Source of the DNA: Elephas maximus indicus
Taxonomy: Eukaryota; Chordata; Mammalia; Proboscidea; Elephantidae
Reading direction: 5' to 3'
NCBI RefSeq assembly: GCF_024166365.1
Contig: NC_064838.1
Span: forward strand, 75,098,001-75,162,000
DNA: 64,000 nucleotides
In this document: piece after piece, positions 46,914 to 59,307 of the stretch
Numbering within the stretch: position 1 is the first letter of the stretch
Layout of the letters: each line of letters starts with the position of its first letter
The notes under the pieces: model-generated
The model's database searches: none
Seen by the model: the letters and a program-made list of their open reading frames with translations, nothing else
What the model was told of the DNA's origin: nothing
Position numbers and translations under genes: made by a program

Positions 46914-47112
46914 GAGCCCTGGTGGTACATGGTTAAAGCACTCTACTGCTAAACAAAAGGTCAGTGGTTCAAACCCAGCAGGCGCTCCCTGGGGGAAAGA
47001 GTGGCAGTCTGCTTCCATACAGACTTAAACCTTGGAAAATGTATGAGGCAATTATACTCTGTTCTATAGGGTCACTGTGAGTCAGAACTGACTCAATGGT
47101 AGGGAGTTTGGA
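46914..47112 (+). mobile_element. AfroSINE, shared with copy 2
   Basis: GGAGCCCTGGTGGTACATGG, GGTCAGTGGTTCAAACCCAG, GGGTCACTGTGAGTCAGAAC. The copy 2 paralogue at 59308-59792 is split by an RTE. This copy gives the uninterrupted pre-insertion site. Confidence 0.9.
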
Positions 47113-47761
47113 ATAAGATATTTCAAATTTTCTCCTTTCTATTTTCTTCTTCCTTTTTCTGAAAATCTGAAAAGCACTTCTTAAATCACTTGAAGTTCCT
47201 GAGGTTACCTTTCAAAATTACAAGCGGATGATGATCGGTTAATAGTTCATATTTTACAATTCAGGTTTTTTGCTTAAACATTTTAGAACTGTGGCAGTAG
47301 GAGTGGGAATTGTCACCAGACACACTAGGCAGGTGGTATAGGATTAAAAAAAAAAATAGGATTAGACAGTCAATAAACACGACCAGAAATATACGCATAT
47401 TTATCCTACGTTTAAGTTAATATTTGATATTAATGTGGAATAATGGACTTTTCAGTAACTGATGGTAGGAATTTGAATCTCCATCTGATTAAAAAAAAAA
47501 AAAAAACTACCTCACTATTCAAAAAACTATATATTCCAGATGGTTAAAAGATACAAGTGTATCAAACCAAAGTAGAAAATAATACTGGAAGAATAACTAT
47601 TGATATTTAGGGTAGAAAACTCATAAAGAGTAACTGTAATACATTCAAACTTCTGAATAGCAAAACTCAATATGAGCAAAGATCTTTAAAAAGTGATAGG
47701 ATGTGATTAAATACTTATAACGCCTGCAAATAATAATATAAAGATTAACAATGCCTTTTTA
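47113..47761. other. Duplicon sequence without genes
   Basis: AT-rich unique sequence, colinear with about 59793-60381 in copy 2. Two A-runs at 47346-47356 and 47490-47506. Confidence 0.6.
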
Positions 47762-47968
47762 AGGAAACCTGTAACGCAGTGGTTAAGTCATTGCTGGTAA
47801 CATGAAGATCAGTGATTCAAAACCACCCAGCAGTTCTGCAGGAAAAAAGACTTGGCAATTGGCTCCCATAAGCATTTCAGCCTTGGAAACTCTGTGAGGG
47901 CAGGTCTACTTGGTTATAAAGCATCTCTGTGAGACAGAATCAACTTGACAGCATACAACAACAATGAT
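47762..47968 (+). mobile_element. AfroSINE, shared with copies 0 and 2
   Basis: GGAAACCTGTAACGCAGTGG, AGATCAGTGATTCAAAACCA, TCAACTTGACAGCATACAAC. It is orthologous to 36127-36332 and to the deleted version at 60382-60455. Confidence 0.85.
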
Positions 47969-49805
47969 AAAAAACCACATGATTTTACAAAACAGCAAAA
48001 CATTTGAATAAGCAATACACAGAACAATTTAACTAGTCACTGAGCATATATAATACTACTCAACCTCATTAAAATCAGGGAAATACCAATTAAACAACAA
48101 TGAAATGCTCATAAGTTTTGTAAAAACCAAACCATATAAAATTTGGATGATGATTTAGGGAATCAGCATGTGACCCAGTGAAATATCCTCAGAAATCTTT
48201 TGAAAAGATATACATAGCAGCCTTGTTAAAAATTGGGATAACTGGAAATGATCTAAATACCTAACAGAAATAGCATATAGATAACATGAAATACGTCCTT
48301 ACTATTGAAAATTAGGCAGAAGCTTAAATATTGGATCTATTTGAGCATCTAACATGGGTAAATCACTGGGATAGATTTGAGTTTAAAAATTAATTAAATG
48401 CACAAAAATAATCATAGTATGATAAATTGTATGTTAAAAAAAAACCTATATAGAATGCTATATACTTTCTATGAGTACCTGTGTGCTAATAAATGCATTG
48501 GAAAAGATGTGGAAGGAAATCCTTACCTCTAGGGAAGAAAGGAAGTGATGGTCAAAGGGAATTTTAGTGTTGTAAAATGGTTAATTTCTCTATTAGGGGA
48601 TTATATTATAATATTACTTCTCTAATCAAAGTTAATTAATTGGAAATTCATTAATTTTAATATGGTTTAAGGAGAATGCATTATGTGCTGAATGAATTTA
48701 CACAAAATAAAACAGAAGCCACAATCCAGTAGTAGTATTCAGTGAACTTTTACATAAGTTGTTCTTTCTTAGTTTCCTTATTGTTTCCTCTATTTATTTA
48801 GTAAATGTATATATAGATGTTATCCCCTCACCATTATATTCTATGAATTTTCACTATTTAAATCCCAGGTGCATATAAAATGCAACTATAACTGGCCAGA
48901 TACATTTCTGTCCCCCATTCTGCTACAAGGAGGTTTCTGAGATAAAGAAATTGGAAAATATATATATATTTATACATATATATGTATTTATATCTACATT
49001 TATGACAATAGCTACATCTCTTTTTATACTTTTATCTGAATTTGCTTTTAGTATCAACAGTAACAAGCATATGCCTAGTTATACTTCTGTAATCCTGATA
49101 GGGTATGATTAAATTTCTAGATGATCTCTTAAATGTAACAACTGTTATCAATGAAGATTCATATTTACAATTTATTCTTTCTCATGACTCCTTGATTCGC
49201 TGATCACTGGCTCATTACAGTTTTAATGGAAGGAAACAGTAAATATGTAAGAGATCGGAGAGGATGCTGAATACGAAGGTATGCTACAGAAAACATTAAC
49301 TGCTTCTAATATCTGTACATTGACCACGAACATCAAGGTAAAGATTCTGATAGTCTGAAATTCTTATTTCTGTTCCAACAAGTTCATGAAAAAAATTTGC
49401 AATGGACACCATCCTGAAAGAGATATTCAGGACATTAAGACTCACTCTGCTTTACCATGCTCTCTAAAAAAATAAACAAACAAACAAATAATTCCCACAC
49501 TACCTGATTTTCAGGAACAGCTTGATTTACTTAGCCTCATAGACAAGTTTTCTTAGGAAAAAATATTAATATTAAACATCGAAAATATAACTGATAACTG
49601 TATCCACAAGGGAGGCAGATCTTCATAGTGGGTAAAAGCACTTGAGGCAGAAAAAAGGAGTTTATATAAATGGTCCACCACTTAACTGTTGAATAATCTT
49701 AGGGAAGTTACATAACTCTCTGAGTCTTGGTTTCTGATTTGTAAAACAGTGATAAAATAATAGTATCAACCACATAGGCTACAACTGTGGAAAGGTGATG
49801 GAAAG
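47969..49805. other. Duplicon sequence without genes; AT repeat
   Basis: The stretch 47969-48960 is colinear with copies 0 and 2. An AT-rich simple repeat lies at 48955-49015. The part 49016-49805 has no counterpart in copy 2, and I recognise nothing in it. Confidence 0.55.
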
Positions 49806-51925
49806 GCTCAATTTCATCAGTCAGAACAAAGCTAGGAGACAACTGCAGAACAGACTATCAATTGCTGATGAAAAAGTAGAAGCTGAAGCTGAAGAAAGTT
49901 AAAACAAGTCCATAATGGGCAAAATTTGACCTTGAGTATAACCCACCTGAATTTGGAGATCATCTTAAGGACAGACTTGATGCATTGAACACTAATGACC
50001 AAAAGCCACAGGTGCAGTGGGATGACATCAAGTACCTTACACATGAAGAAAGCAAAAGTTCATTAAAAAGAGAGAAATAAAAGAACAAAATGGACATCAG
50101 AAGAGACTCCGAAATTTGCTCTTGAACATAGGGTAACTAAAGCAAAAGGAAGAACTGATGAAGCAAAAGAACTGAACAGGAAATTTCAAAAGGAAACTAG
50201 AAAAGGTGAGGAATTACAATGAAATGTGAAAAGACCTGAAGTTAGAAAACCAAAACACAAGCACACTCTCAGTATTTCTCATACTGAAAGAAGTGAAGAA
50301 AAATTTAAGCCTCCAGTTGCAATTCTGAAGGATTCTATGGGCAAAATATTGAATGATGCAGGAAGCAGCACAAGAGGATGGAAGGAATACACAGAGTCAC
50401 AGTACCAGAACTAATTGGTCCATGTCCAACCATTTCAGGAGGTAGCACACGATCAAGAATCGATGGTACTGAAGGAAGAAATCCCAGGTGCACTGAAGAT
50501 ATTGGTGAAAACAAGGCTCCAGGAAATGAGGGAATGCCAACTGAAATGTTTCAACAAAGGATGCAGCACTGGAGGTGCTCACTTGTCTATGCCAAGCAAT
50601 TTGGAAGATAGCTACCGAACCAAATGACTAGAAAATATCCATATTTGTGCCCATTCTAAAGGAAAATGATCCAACAAAATGTGGAGAGTATGGAACAGTA
50701 TAATTACAATCACAATCAATTAACATTTTGCTGAAGATAATTAAAAAACAGCTGCAGCACTACATTGACAGAGAACTGCCAGAAATTCAAGCCAGATTCA
50801 GTGGAGGAGTTGGAAGGAGGTATGTCATTGCTGATGTCACCTGGATCTTGGCTGAAAGCAAAGAATGCCAGAATGATGTTTACCTGTGTTTTATTGACTT
50901 TACAAAGGCATTTGACTGTGTGGATCAGAAAAAATTATGCATAAAATTGGAAAGAATGGGAATTCCAGGACACTTAATTGTGCTTATGTGGAATCTATAC
51001 ATAGAACAAGAGGCATTTGTTCAAACAGAACAATGGCATACTGCCTGGTTTAAAGTCAGATAAAGTGTTCATCAGGGATTTTATTATTATTATTATTGTA
51101 TTTGTATGTGAGCAAATAATCCAAGAATCTTGACAATACGAAGAAGAATTCAACATCAGGATTGGATGAAGATTTGTTTACAACCTGTTTTTTGATATAC
51201 AGATGATTTAACCTTGCTTGCTGAAAATGAAGAGGAATGGAAGCACTTACTGATGAAGATCAAAGACTACAGACTTGAGTATGGATTACACCTCAACATC
51301 AAGAAAACAAAACCCTCACAACTGGACCAATAAGCAACATCATGACAAACGGATAAAAAATTGAAGTTGTGAAGGGTTGCATTTTATTTGGATCCACAAT
51401 CAATGCTGAATATATCAAAGGACATAACAAAGGCAGAGCTGCTGCAAAAAACCTCTTTAAAATGTTGAGAAGCAAAGATGTCACTTTGAAAACTAAGGTG
51501 TGCCTGACCCAACCGTGATACTTTCGATTGCCTCATCTGCATGTGAAAGCTGGGTAGTAAGGAAGACCAAAGAAGAATGAATGCCTATAAATTATGGTGT
51601 TGGCAAAGAATATTAAATATAACATAACTGCCAGAAAACAAACAAATCTGTCATAGAAGAAGTAGAGCCAAAATGTTCCTTGGAAGCAAGGGTGGCAAGA
51701 CTTCTGAGATACTTTGGACATGTTATCAGGAGGGACACTTCCCTGGAGAAGGACATTATGCTTGGTGAGGTAGAGGGTCAGCTAAGAAGAGGAATACCCT
51801 TAACACAGTGACTGCAACAATGGGCTCAAGCATAGCAATGATTATGAGGGTGGCGCAGAACCAGGTAGTGTACATAGGGCGGCTATGAGTCATAAAGACT
51901 GGATGGCACCTAACAACAACAAAAT
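49806..51925 (+). mobile_element. RTE LINE, 5'-truncated, decayed RT
   Basis: It starts in the linker after the endonuclease (TCATCAGTCAGAACAAAGCT) and ends in the RTE tail (GGCACCTAACAACAACAAA). The RT palm is readable at 50728-51063: ELPEIQARFSGGVGRR, then CFIDFTKAFDCVDQKKLC, RMGIPGHLIVLMWNLYIEQE. The second palm motif reads YTDDLTLLAEN near 51195-51230. An ATT run (51080-51100) replaces part of the RT. There is no full frame. Only the last roughly 55 bp of this element remain in copy 2. Confidence 0.88.
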
Positions 51926-53482
51926 CAGCCACATAGGTGGGTAGGTAGGTTGATAGTATTATGATCAGTCTATGGCGTGAGTCAGAATCGGGTTTGGCTT
52001 TTGGTTTTATGGGCGGCTATTTTTTTTTTTTTTATTTCCTCCTTACCAGTAGATGAGGAAGTATAGTCTTCATGGATTCTTCCAGCCACTAAGAACTAAT
52101 CTTTATTCATCAGGTGATTTACTGTGTCAATTATTAATTAATTTATCAAAATTATCAGTTAATATCAGCATCATTCCCTTACTATTTCTTATTCTGTTTA
52201 TTGCTTGTATTATTCAATCATTTGTTAATGTTTTCAAATATTTATAGTTTTTTAGCATTGCTTTCTATTTGAAGAAGAGTAAAAAAACACTCCACAATTT
52301 CTCTCAATCTCTTCTCCCAGAATGAAATAGCCCCAAGTTAGGAGCCAGGATTTCAAGATAGCATTCCATGGTCAATTTTCCATTAGAATAGGTCTCTTTT
52401 ACTTGATTTGTAAACTAATAAAAATACCAAGCTGTGATCAGAATTACAAGAGTCTAAAGATAATAACAGAATGACTAACAGCCAGCTATATTTTCAGAGC
52501 ATTCATGGAAAAATATATCCTTAAACACTGATTCTACAGATATTCAAAGAGATAGCTTTAAAGGGATTCAAGCACTCAGAAAAGAAAGGAAACCATAAGA
52601 AAACTGAGGAGGAAAAGAGGAGGGAATAAATGGAAAAGGAAGGGAAGGGAAAGAAAGTGAAGAAACTCAGATATCTGTCATCCATCAATTTCCATCAATA
52701 TTTGAAAAGATGTTCTTGACTATTTGAACTCATGGCAGCATATAGAAAAAAAAAAAACTATTCTAGCTCAAAATAATAAATACAGCTCTTCAAAAAAAAT
52801 AAATAACAGTGAAAAAGTCTTCATTCTTGGTATCTAGCTTTCAACTTACATTTAAAATAAATATATCAAAAGTAGCATATTTAGTCAAAATGAGAATGAG
52901 ATTTTTGTTACCAAACTGCAGATAAAAAGTATCAGATGCAACTCAGCCTTTTGCTCTTGCCTTCTTCAATTCTGTACTGCAGTGAGCAGCAAGATCCACA
53001 TCTCTAAATGCACAGGGTCTGGGGGCTCCTGGAGAACCTGGGCTGATGGTATTAGAAGGAGCATTTAGAGGCACTGAGGGAGCTGAGTGTAATCCCACTG
53101 GCATTCCCTTGGTAATTCTTGCAACGGCTAGTAAAAATGAACTGTTTATTGTTGTTGTTGTTTAACTTGTTTATTGCTTTGGCTTTTCAAATGTGATTTT
53201 AAATTCTTTAAAATTGCTTCAAATATATGATGTTAAATATTTGTAAAGTTTTAAGGCCAATGACAAAAACAAAAACAAAAACAAAAAACCTTATTTCTTT
53301 CTATGCAAGGAATAAACCATAATGCAATCATATGGAATTTACTAGAGTCTTTCTTTGCTTCCATTTTCAAGGCTGATAACTTATTTATATTGATGTTATT
53401 CTGCTTTTTTCTTCAATGAAGGTTAAACTTAAATGCAATTGTTATTTTTCTTTCTTTTTTTTCACTATATACATCCTATGAG
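51926..53482. other. Distal duplicon sequence without genes
   Basis: Colinear with 61485-63102 of copy 2, minus the AfroSINE there. It contains a short GGTA repeat (51938-51950), a T-run (52020-52033) and a purine-rich AAGGA tract (52580-52670). No gene is recognised. Confidence 0.55.
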
Positions 53483-53812
53483 GCGTGTGGGTGGACATTT
53501 GCGATTGAGTAGTAGAATTCTTGCCTTCCACGTGAGAGATTCTGGTTTGATTCCTGGCCAATGCACATCATACATAGCCACAGCCCGTTTCTCAGTGGAG
53601 GCCTATATGTCTCTATGATGCCTAACAGATTTCAGTGAATCTTTCAAATTAACATGGACTAGAAGAAAAGCCTGGTGGTCTACTGCTGAAAATCAGCCAT
53701 TGAAACCCTATGGATCACAATAATGGGGTAACCAATCATGGGGTTGGCTCAGGGCCGGGCAGCATGCCACCCATTGTGTGCTGGGACTGACTGGATGGCA
53801 GCTCAAAACAAG
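53483..53812 (+). mobile_element. SINE with tRNA-Gly-like head and RTE tail, shared with copy 2
   Basis: The head at about 53500-53565 resembles tRNA-Gly(GCC): AGTAGTAGAATTCTTGCC around the A box, and GGTTTGATTCCTGGCCAATG as the B box and acceptor end. A body follows (CAGTGGAGGCCTATATGTCT, ACATGGACTAGAAGAAAAGC, TGAAAATCAGCCATTGAAAC). The end resembles the RTE terminus (GGGCCGGGCAGCATGCCACC, ACTGGATGGCAGCTCAAAAC). It is not a functional tRNA gene. The paralogue is at 63103-63415. Confidence 0.75.
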
Positions 53813-54892
53813 AAATTGAAGGATATTTGTCATAATACGATAGCATCCATTTAAGGAAAATATATAAAAGTGGAAGGAAATTTTCAAAATAATTTTCTCC
53901 AACCCATGTGTTCGTGTGCTAAGTTTTTTTTTTTAATTTTTAATCTGGAAGATTCCAATTTTGAGACGTATCAAATCAGTAGAAAGTAATTACTAAGACA
54001 TGGGAAAAAGGATATTGAAAACTATAGAAACAAACCGAGTTTAGCAAACATGATATGACTAGGTAAAAATTTTGAGTAGCTGATAAAATATTTTCATCAT
54101 TTTTTAAGAATGCTAGGCTGTTAACCCTCCACGCTAAACAAACACCTTGGGTTGTCATATTATGGATCCCATTACTCTTTTCCTCTTCCCTTCTAATCAC
54201 AGTGGTTTGTACCAGGAATGGATCTTGACTTAGGACAGATTCTCCATAGAATGGCCAATGATCTAAATTACTCTACTACTCTACTCAACTATAAGCATGC
54301 TTATTCAAATTTCCTCTCTGGAATTCTAACTAGGTAAACTGGAGTGAAGAAGAAGTTTGTAGAACTCATAAAAGGAGAACTCTTGTCTCAAAAACCAAAA
54401 AAAAAAAAAAGTGTAAGCAGATATTTTGAGGGAACAGAGAACATAAAAACAGTAGTGAGTAAAAAAGTGAGGTAAGAGAAAAAAGGTGAATCATGTACAA
54501 GCTCTGGGAATACAAGAGATGTCACACTAGTACTCCCAGCATCCTGAGGTACTGATAATTTCTAATTTTCCCCTAAGTCCATGAGGGCTTTTATAATTAA
54601 CATGATTTTACACACACACAAAAAAGATCAGTGCTCTCTTTTTAATAACTAAATAAGATTGACTTAAACCCAGTACCTAATTCATTATCTACAAAATAAC
54701 AATTTTAATTTTATTATGACATACAAGAACTAAAACTAAATATACCCACCATTCTTTCATGATGAGTGCAAATAAGAGATGAACATTTACCAGTAAAAGT
54801 GTAGAGAACTATATAATAAATGGTAGGCATAAATACAATGTTAGGTTGCTTGGGATGAAGAATGTCAAAAGAACCTTTGGTAACCTAATCAA
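53813..54892. other. No recognised gene
   Basis: The duplicon match to copy 2 continues to about 54080. The rest is unique AT-rich sequence with an A-run at 54397-54410. Confidence 0.5.
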
Positions 54893-55127
54893 AAATAAAA
54901 CCAAATCCACTACTCTTGAGATGATTCTGACTCATAGCAACCTTATAGGAAAGAGTAAAACTGCACTGTAGGGTTTTCTAAGCTTGAGTCGGAATCGACT
55001 CAACGGCACTGGGTTACCCTTTACTGAAGGTGGCTGCCACATCTTTCTCCCATGGAGGGGCTGGTGGCTCAAACTGCTGACCTTTCAGTTAGTATGTAGG
55101 CACTTAAGCACTGTGCCACCAGGGGTA
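54893..55127 (-). mobile_element. Chimeric AfroSINE with an inverted SINE tail inside
   Basis: Reversed AfroSINE (AACCAAATCCACTACTCTTG, GGCTGCCACATCTTTCTCCC, ending CTGTGCCACCAGGGG). At 54987-55018 it contains GAGTCGGAATCGACTCAACG and GCACTGGGTTA, the 3' tail of an AfroSINE in the opposite orientation, in place of its own central sequence. Confidence 0.8.
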
Positions 55128-55721
55128 GATAAACACTAACAACAGGAATAGAAAGCCTTGATTTTTCAATTTTATGACCCAGCTGAGTTGTTAAGGGAAA
55201 TAGAGGAGTCGCTACTCACAATATAACTCACAATATATGCAGTAGAAATTCTTCTTTAAATTCAAAGACAGATTTCTACTGATTGGTCTTCCAATTCACT
55301 AATCCTATCATCTATCTGGAAGCAGAAATTCTCAAGTTATATTTAAATGTGATGAAATGAAAAAGCTCTTTGGAATCTCTAAATGTTTGGCAGGGTGTAT
55401 ATGCTTTTGGGGATAACTTGCAGGTAACCAGGCAGTATGATATAGGCCACATATTTTCTCCTGGAAAAAAAAAAATCCCTCTCCATTCTGTCCCCACCCT
55501 AACCTCCACCTGGGATATGGACATGGTAGTGGTGGATTATTGTGGTAGTGTGTACGTGTGAGCTGGAATTCTGGGAGCAGAGAGAAGAAAGGACCCCACA
55601 GTTCATTACATAGACTTTCATTTAATCCTTGTATGTAGAGCTGCATGCACACTTCCTTATTTTCACCCACAGTTATATCAGAAATTTTCTAGCTCAATTC
55701 CTATCTACTATTGATTTTCAA

Positions 55722-55913
55722 AAAATGTTGCCCTTTAGTCAATTCTGATTCATGGCGACCCCATGTGTTCCAGAGCAGAACTGTTTTCCATGGCTATGAT
55801 CTTTTGGAAGTAGATTTCCAAGTTTTTCTTCCAAGGTTCCTCTCTATGTATCTGAACCTCCAATCTTCCGGTTAATAGCTGAGTACTTAACCATTTGCAT
55901 CACCCAGGGACCC
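55722..55913 (-). mobile_element. AfroSINE (second subfamily)
   Basis: GCCCTTTAGTCAATTCTGAT, CATGGCGACCCCATGTGTTC, ATCTGAACCTCCAATCTTCC, ending TTGCATCACCCAGGGACC. Paralogue of 41131-41333. Confidence 0.85.
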
Positions 55914-56782
55914 ACCTCTGGCTATAAGCATATGATTATTTCTTAATCGAAAAAATGAGAAACAATTCGCAGTGATTATCTTTTTTACAAAAGGATGAAA
56001 AAGAGATAGATTTGTTTGTATTTTGTACATTTTTGAAATGTTTTGATTCTCAAAATTTATGCATGCATTACTTCATTTTTCATGTATATAGAGTCATCTA
56101 GATGGTGCAATTATGTACAGTGTTTTCATCTTTTTAAGTGTTTGTATTATAGAGAAGTAAACCATAATTTCATATTTTTTAAACAGAACAGCATTTTCTA
56201 CCAAACATGGTGGGCTATCCATAAAAATTTATTTCCTCTCTAAGTTCTCATTAAAATACAAGTGAAAAAGGATTTTATGTATTAGCCCACAATGAACTAA
56301 AAAAATAAAAACCCAGGAAATACCTGTTGCTGAAAGAGTGTCACACATTTTTCAAAGCATAATGGTAGGTAACGGGCTTACGGTTTACTACAAAAAATTG
56401 ATATAGAATTCTCATATAAACAAAAATTTCTGTACAGATAAAAATACAAATAAGAAATTAAATTGAAATTAGATTCTCAATGATTATATTATTAGAGACT
56501 GTGGTGCCAGATGCATAGTGACAAAAGTTGATGTCTGTCCCAACTGTATAAACACAGGTTTCCTATAAAAGTTTCTGTCCCGTCTACTCAAGTTATTCTC
56601 TTCTCTGGAGAGTATCGAATACTCACTAAAATTTTCTGTCTGTGACGTAACATATTTCTCTTTCAAACACCAAAATTCCTCCTCTGGATTATCACATTCA
56701 GTATTGAAAAAAGAAAATCTACCAGGATAGGAATTTCAGCACGTAGAGGGCTAACTGTAATCATAATAAAAATAACAAACAA

Positions 56783-56962
56783 AAAATCTATCGTCATCAG
56801 ATTGAAACCCACTCACGGCGAGCTCCTGCTTTACTGAGGAGAATTTTTCCACAGGGTTTTTTGGCTGTAACCTTTACGGAAGTGAATCACCAGGCCTTTC
56901 ATCTATGGTGCTGCTGAGTGGATTCAAACTGTAAACCTTTAGGTTAATAGTGGAGTGACACC
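56783..56962 (-). mobile_element. Old AfroSINE
   Basis: AATCTATCGTCATCAGATTG, CCACAGGGTTTTTTGGCTGT, GGATTCAAACTGTAAACCTT. Paralogue of 44690-44880. Confidence 0.7.
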
Positions 56963-57280
56963 AGAAATGAACGTGGAGAAGGACAGAAAAACATCAGATC
57001 AAACCCACAAGTGGTTCTAATTACCCAAGAGAGGTAGAGACAGTAGTGAAAAATCTAAAGCAACTGGCCTTACATACTTTATTGTACCTTCTTTTGTCTC
57101 TTCCTCTGCATGAAACTGACTCAACACTAGCCAGCGTATGTGCCCACATTACCCAGTTTCCTGAAGAAAGTGGCACTTATTCCCCAAGATAAGATTCTAT
57201 GAAATCCACAGTAAGATTATACGCATTGTAGAATTATGCTAGGTCAGTCGAAACCATGAAGAAGGATTTGAAATTTCTAT

Positions 57281-58213
57281 TTATCTTTGGTCTTCTGAAA
57301 TCAGTCTCTTGCTCCATAGCTTCCTCATGGCATTTTTCACATCTGCATTTCTCAGTGTATAAATCAGAGGGTTAAGCAAAGGAGTTCCAATTGTATAAAA
57401 CACAGTTATCATCTTATCCATGGGGAAGGTGGTTGCGGTGCGTGTATATATAAATATACAGGGAACAAAGAACAAGATGACTACGACAATATGGGAGATG
57501 CAGGTGGAAAGGACTTTTTTCCTCCCTTCAGCACTGTGGTTTCTCAGAGAATGCAAGATGATAACATAGGAGAACATCAGCATGACAAAACTCATCGTGC
57601 AAAGGGCTCCACTATTGGACACCAGTAGTAGGTTGGTCACATAGGTGTCTGTACAGGCAAGTTTCAACAAGGGCTGCAAATCACATAAATAGTGATCAAT
57701 CACATTGGGACCACAGAAAGGTAAACTCAAGGTCAGAAAAATCTGAACTGAAGAATGTACACACGACAATACCCAGGCTATAGCTACCAACACACTGCAG
57801 ACCCATTGGGTCATGATGCTCATGTAGTGCAGGGGTTTACAGATGGCCACATAGCGGTCAACAGCCATCAGCACAAGGATCAAGATCTCCAGGCAGCCAA
57901 AGAAATGAAGTGAAAAGATTTGGATCATGCACTCATTAAAAGAGATGGTGTTATTCTTCAGAAGGGCATCCACAATCATCCTAGGGGCTATGGAAGTGGA
58001 GAAGCAGGTATCAGATAAGGATAAGTAGAAAAGAAAAAAGTACATTGGTCTCCCAAGTGCCCGACTGGTCTTGATGGTAACAATAACCAACGAGTTACCC
58101 AACAATGTCCCTAAGTAGAAAAGCAAGAAAAAGGTAAACACTATTTTCTTTTTAACAGGATCTTGTGTCAGCCCAAGCAGAATGAACTCAGTCACGTTAT
58201 TATTCGGCAGCAT
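57281..58213 (-). CDS. Olfactory receptor, OR4C-type (copy 2)
   Basis: Intact 310-codon class II odorant receptor, sister of the gene at 45196 (about 37 amino-acid differences by hand count). Start MLPNNNVTEFILLG with NVT glycosylation; GN at 39-40; PMYFFL at 56-61; Cys95; canonical MAVDRYVAIC at 116-125 (Arg120 codon 57854-57856); SYVIIL at 215-220; [17 protein letters not shown] at 281-289. Oddities are Arg55 for Ser before PMYFFL, Val250 for the usual Gly in FFGPC, and RTATTF for RPTTTF in the third extracellular loop at 258-263. The frame is clean. It is the better candidate for a working receptor of the two. By recall it belongs to the OR4C11/OR4C16 group, and the human neighbourhood also contains OR4S2, in line with the pseudogene at 30011. 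Confidence 0.96.
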   Translation of the reverse strand: MLPNNNVTEFILLGLTQDPVKKKIVFTFFLLFYLGTLLGNSLVIVTIKTSRALGRPMYFFLFYLSLSDTCFSTSIAPRMIVDALLKNNTISFNECMIQIFSLHFFGCLEILILVLMAVDRYVAICKPLHYMSIMTQWVCSVLVAIAWVLSCVHSSVQIFLTLSLPFCGPNVIDHYLCDLQPLLKLACTDTYVTNLLLVSNSGALCTMSFVMLMFSYVIILHSLRNHSAEGRKKVLSTCISHIVVVILFFVPCIFIYTRTATTFPMDKMITVFYTIGTPLLNPLIYTLRNADVKNAMRKLWSKRLISEDQR

Positions 58214-58258
58214 GATTTCGTGAATGAGGAGAAGGTATAAGTGTGAAATTGTTTACCT
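58214..58258 (-). promoter_or_regulatory. Splice acceptor and 43 nt 5' UTR of OR4C-type copy 2
   Basis: The same pyrimidine tract and AG (58257-58258) as in copy 1, 43 nt upstream of the ATG. The conserved layout in both copies supports use of this acceptor. Confidence 0.7.
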
Positions 58259-58463
58259 GAAAAAAAGAAAAAATACAGGAATTAAGGTATGGCGCTATGC
58301 AACAATGTGAAATATTTTAAGCAAATTAATTTGTGGTGCTATGTGATGTTATGGGATATTATGAGCAAAAATAAATATTCCATCTCAGGGACATTCTAGC
58401 TGTTGTTTCTTAATGAATCATGTCACCTCTTTGTTCCTCAATTTTTAATGACCTCTTCCTAAG

Positions 58464-58867
58464 GTGATCTTAAATCTCAAATAAGCTTATGAAGGATACT
58501 TTCCTAAATCACTCTTAAAATGCAACTCCTTGTTAACTTTAAGATGCTTCTTGCTCTTATTAATTTGATTTACATGATAACTAAGAAATCAGGATATATG
58601 ATGCCAATCTATTATTTACTTAATTTTTTTCTCATTCAGTAGACCTTGAGGCCCATGTTTTGCATGGTCAGTTTATCAGACAGTATTTAGGATATATTTG
58701 TCTTCCTTTTTGAATTTAATGTTGTAAAGTCACACACTATTCATGTCCACATAAATAGTATCTTATTTCTACATATATTTATGTATTACATATTAGTGAT
58801 GCATACTTTTATAAATGTATATTACTTATAAATATACAAAAAAATAAACAAAATAAATAAATAAATA
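58464..58867. other. Copy 2-specific stretch and AAAT repeat
   Basis: About 300 bp (58465-58765) without a counterpart in copy 1 between CCTCTTC and the ATTTATGTATTACAT words, probably deleted in copy 1. An (AAAT) run lies at 58843-58869. No gene. Confidence 0.6.
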
Positions 58868-59072
58868 AAAACATTGCCACCAAGCCAATTCTACTGATGG
58901 AGACCACATGTCTTATGGAATAGAACTACTCCATAGGGTTTTCCTGGATGTAAGTTTTACAGAAACAGATCACCAGTACTTTCTTCTGTGGTGGTGGACA
59001 ATAGGTTTGAGTCGTGAACCTTTAGGTTACTAGTAGAGTGCAAACCATTTACATCATTCGGGGACCAATAAA
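58868..59072 (-). mobile_element. AfroSINE
   Basis: CATTGCCACCAAGCCAATTC, AGAACTACTCCATAGGGTTT, AGGTTTGAGTCGTGAACCTT. Paralogue of 46465-46670. A short tail fragment follows at 59150-59190. Confidence 0.82.
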
Positions 59073-59307
59073 TATACGACCAAGTCATTTACTGAACACT
59101 TATTTTGAGTTATTCCAGCTTGAAAAAGGGAGCAAGAAACATTTATTTACCTCATTGCTGTGGAGTCTGTTCTGACCATAAAACAACCCTATAAATGGCA
59201 CCTTCTAATCTATTTTTACCTCAAACAGCTTAATGATATTTAGTACTTGACATATTGCAATAAACATAAATGAATATTCTTTGAAAATTTGTAATAAGAT
59301 ATCTAGG

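Larger units (their letters stand above)
40670..54080. repeat. Duplicon copy 1 (with OR4C-like gene 1)
   Basis: Colinear with 55215-63676: start TAGAAATCCTTGTTTGCTTT versus TAGAAATTCTTCTTTAAATT; OR genes at 45196 and 57281; and matching distal parts 51930-54080 versus 61485-63676 (GGGGGCTCCTGGAGAACCTG versus GGGGGCTCCTGGAGAAGCTG). It differs by an extra block 41935-44285, an extra AfroSINE at 41521, a long RTE at 49806 and about 300 bp missing near 46380 relative to copy 2. Confidence 0.88.

Noticed and set aside
53500-53570. Possible tRNA-Gly gene
   Set aside because: A and B boxes are degenerate, the cloverleaf is broken, and it continues into a SINE body and RTE tail.
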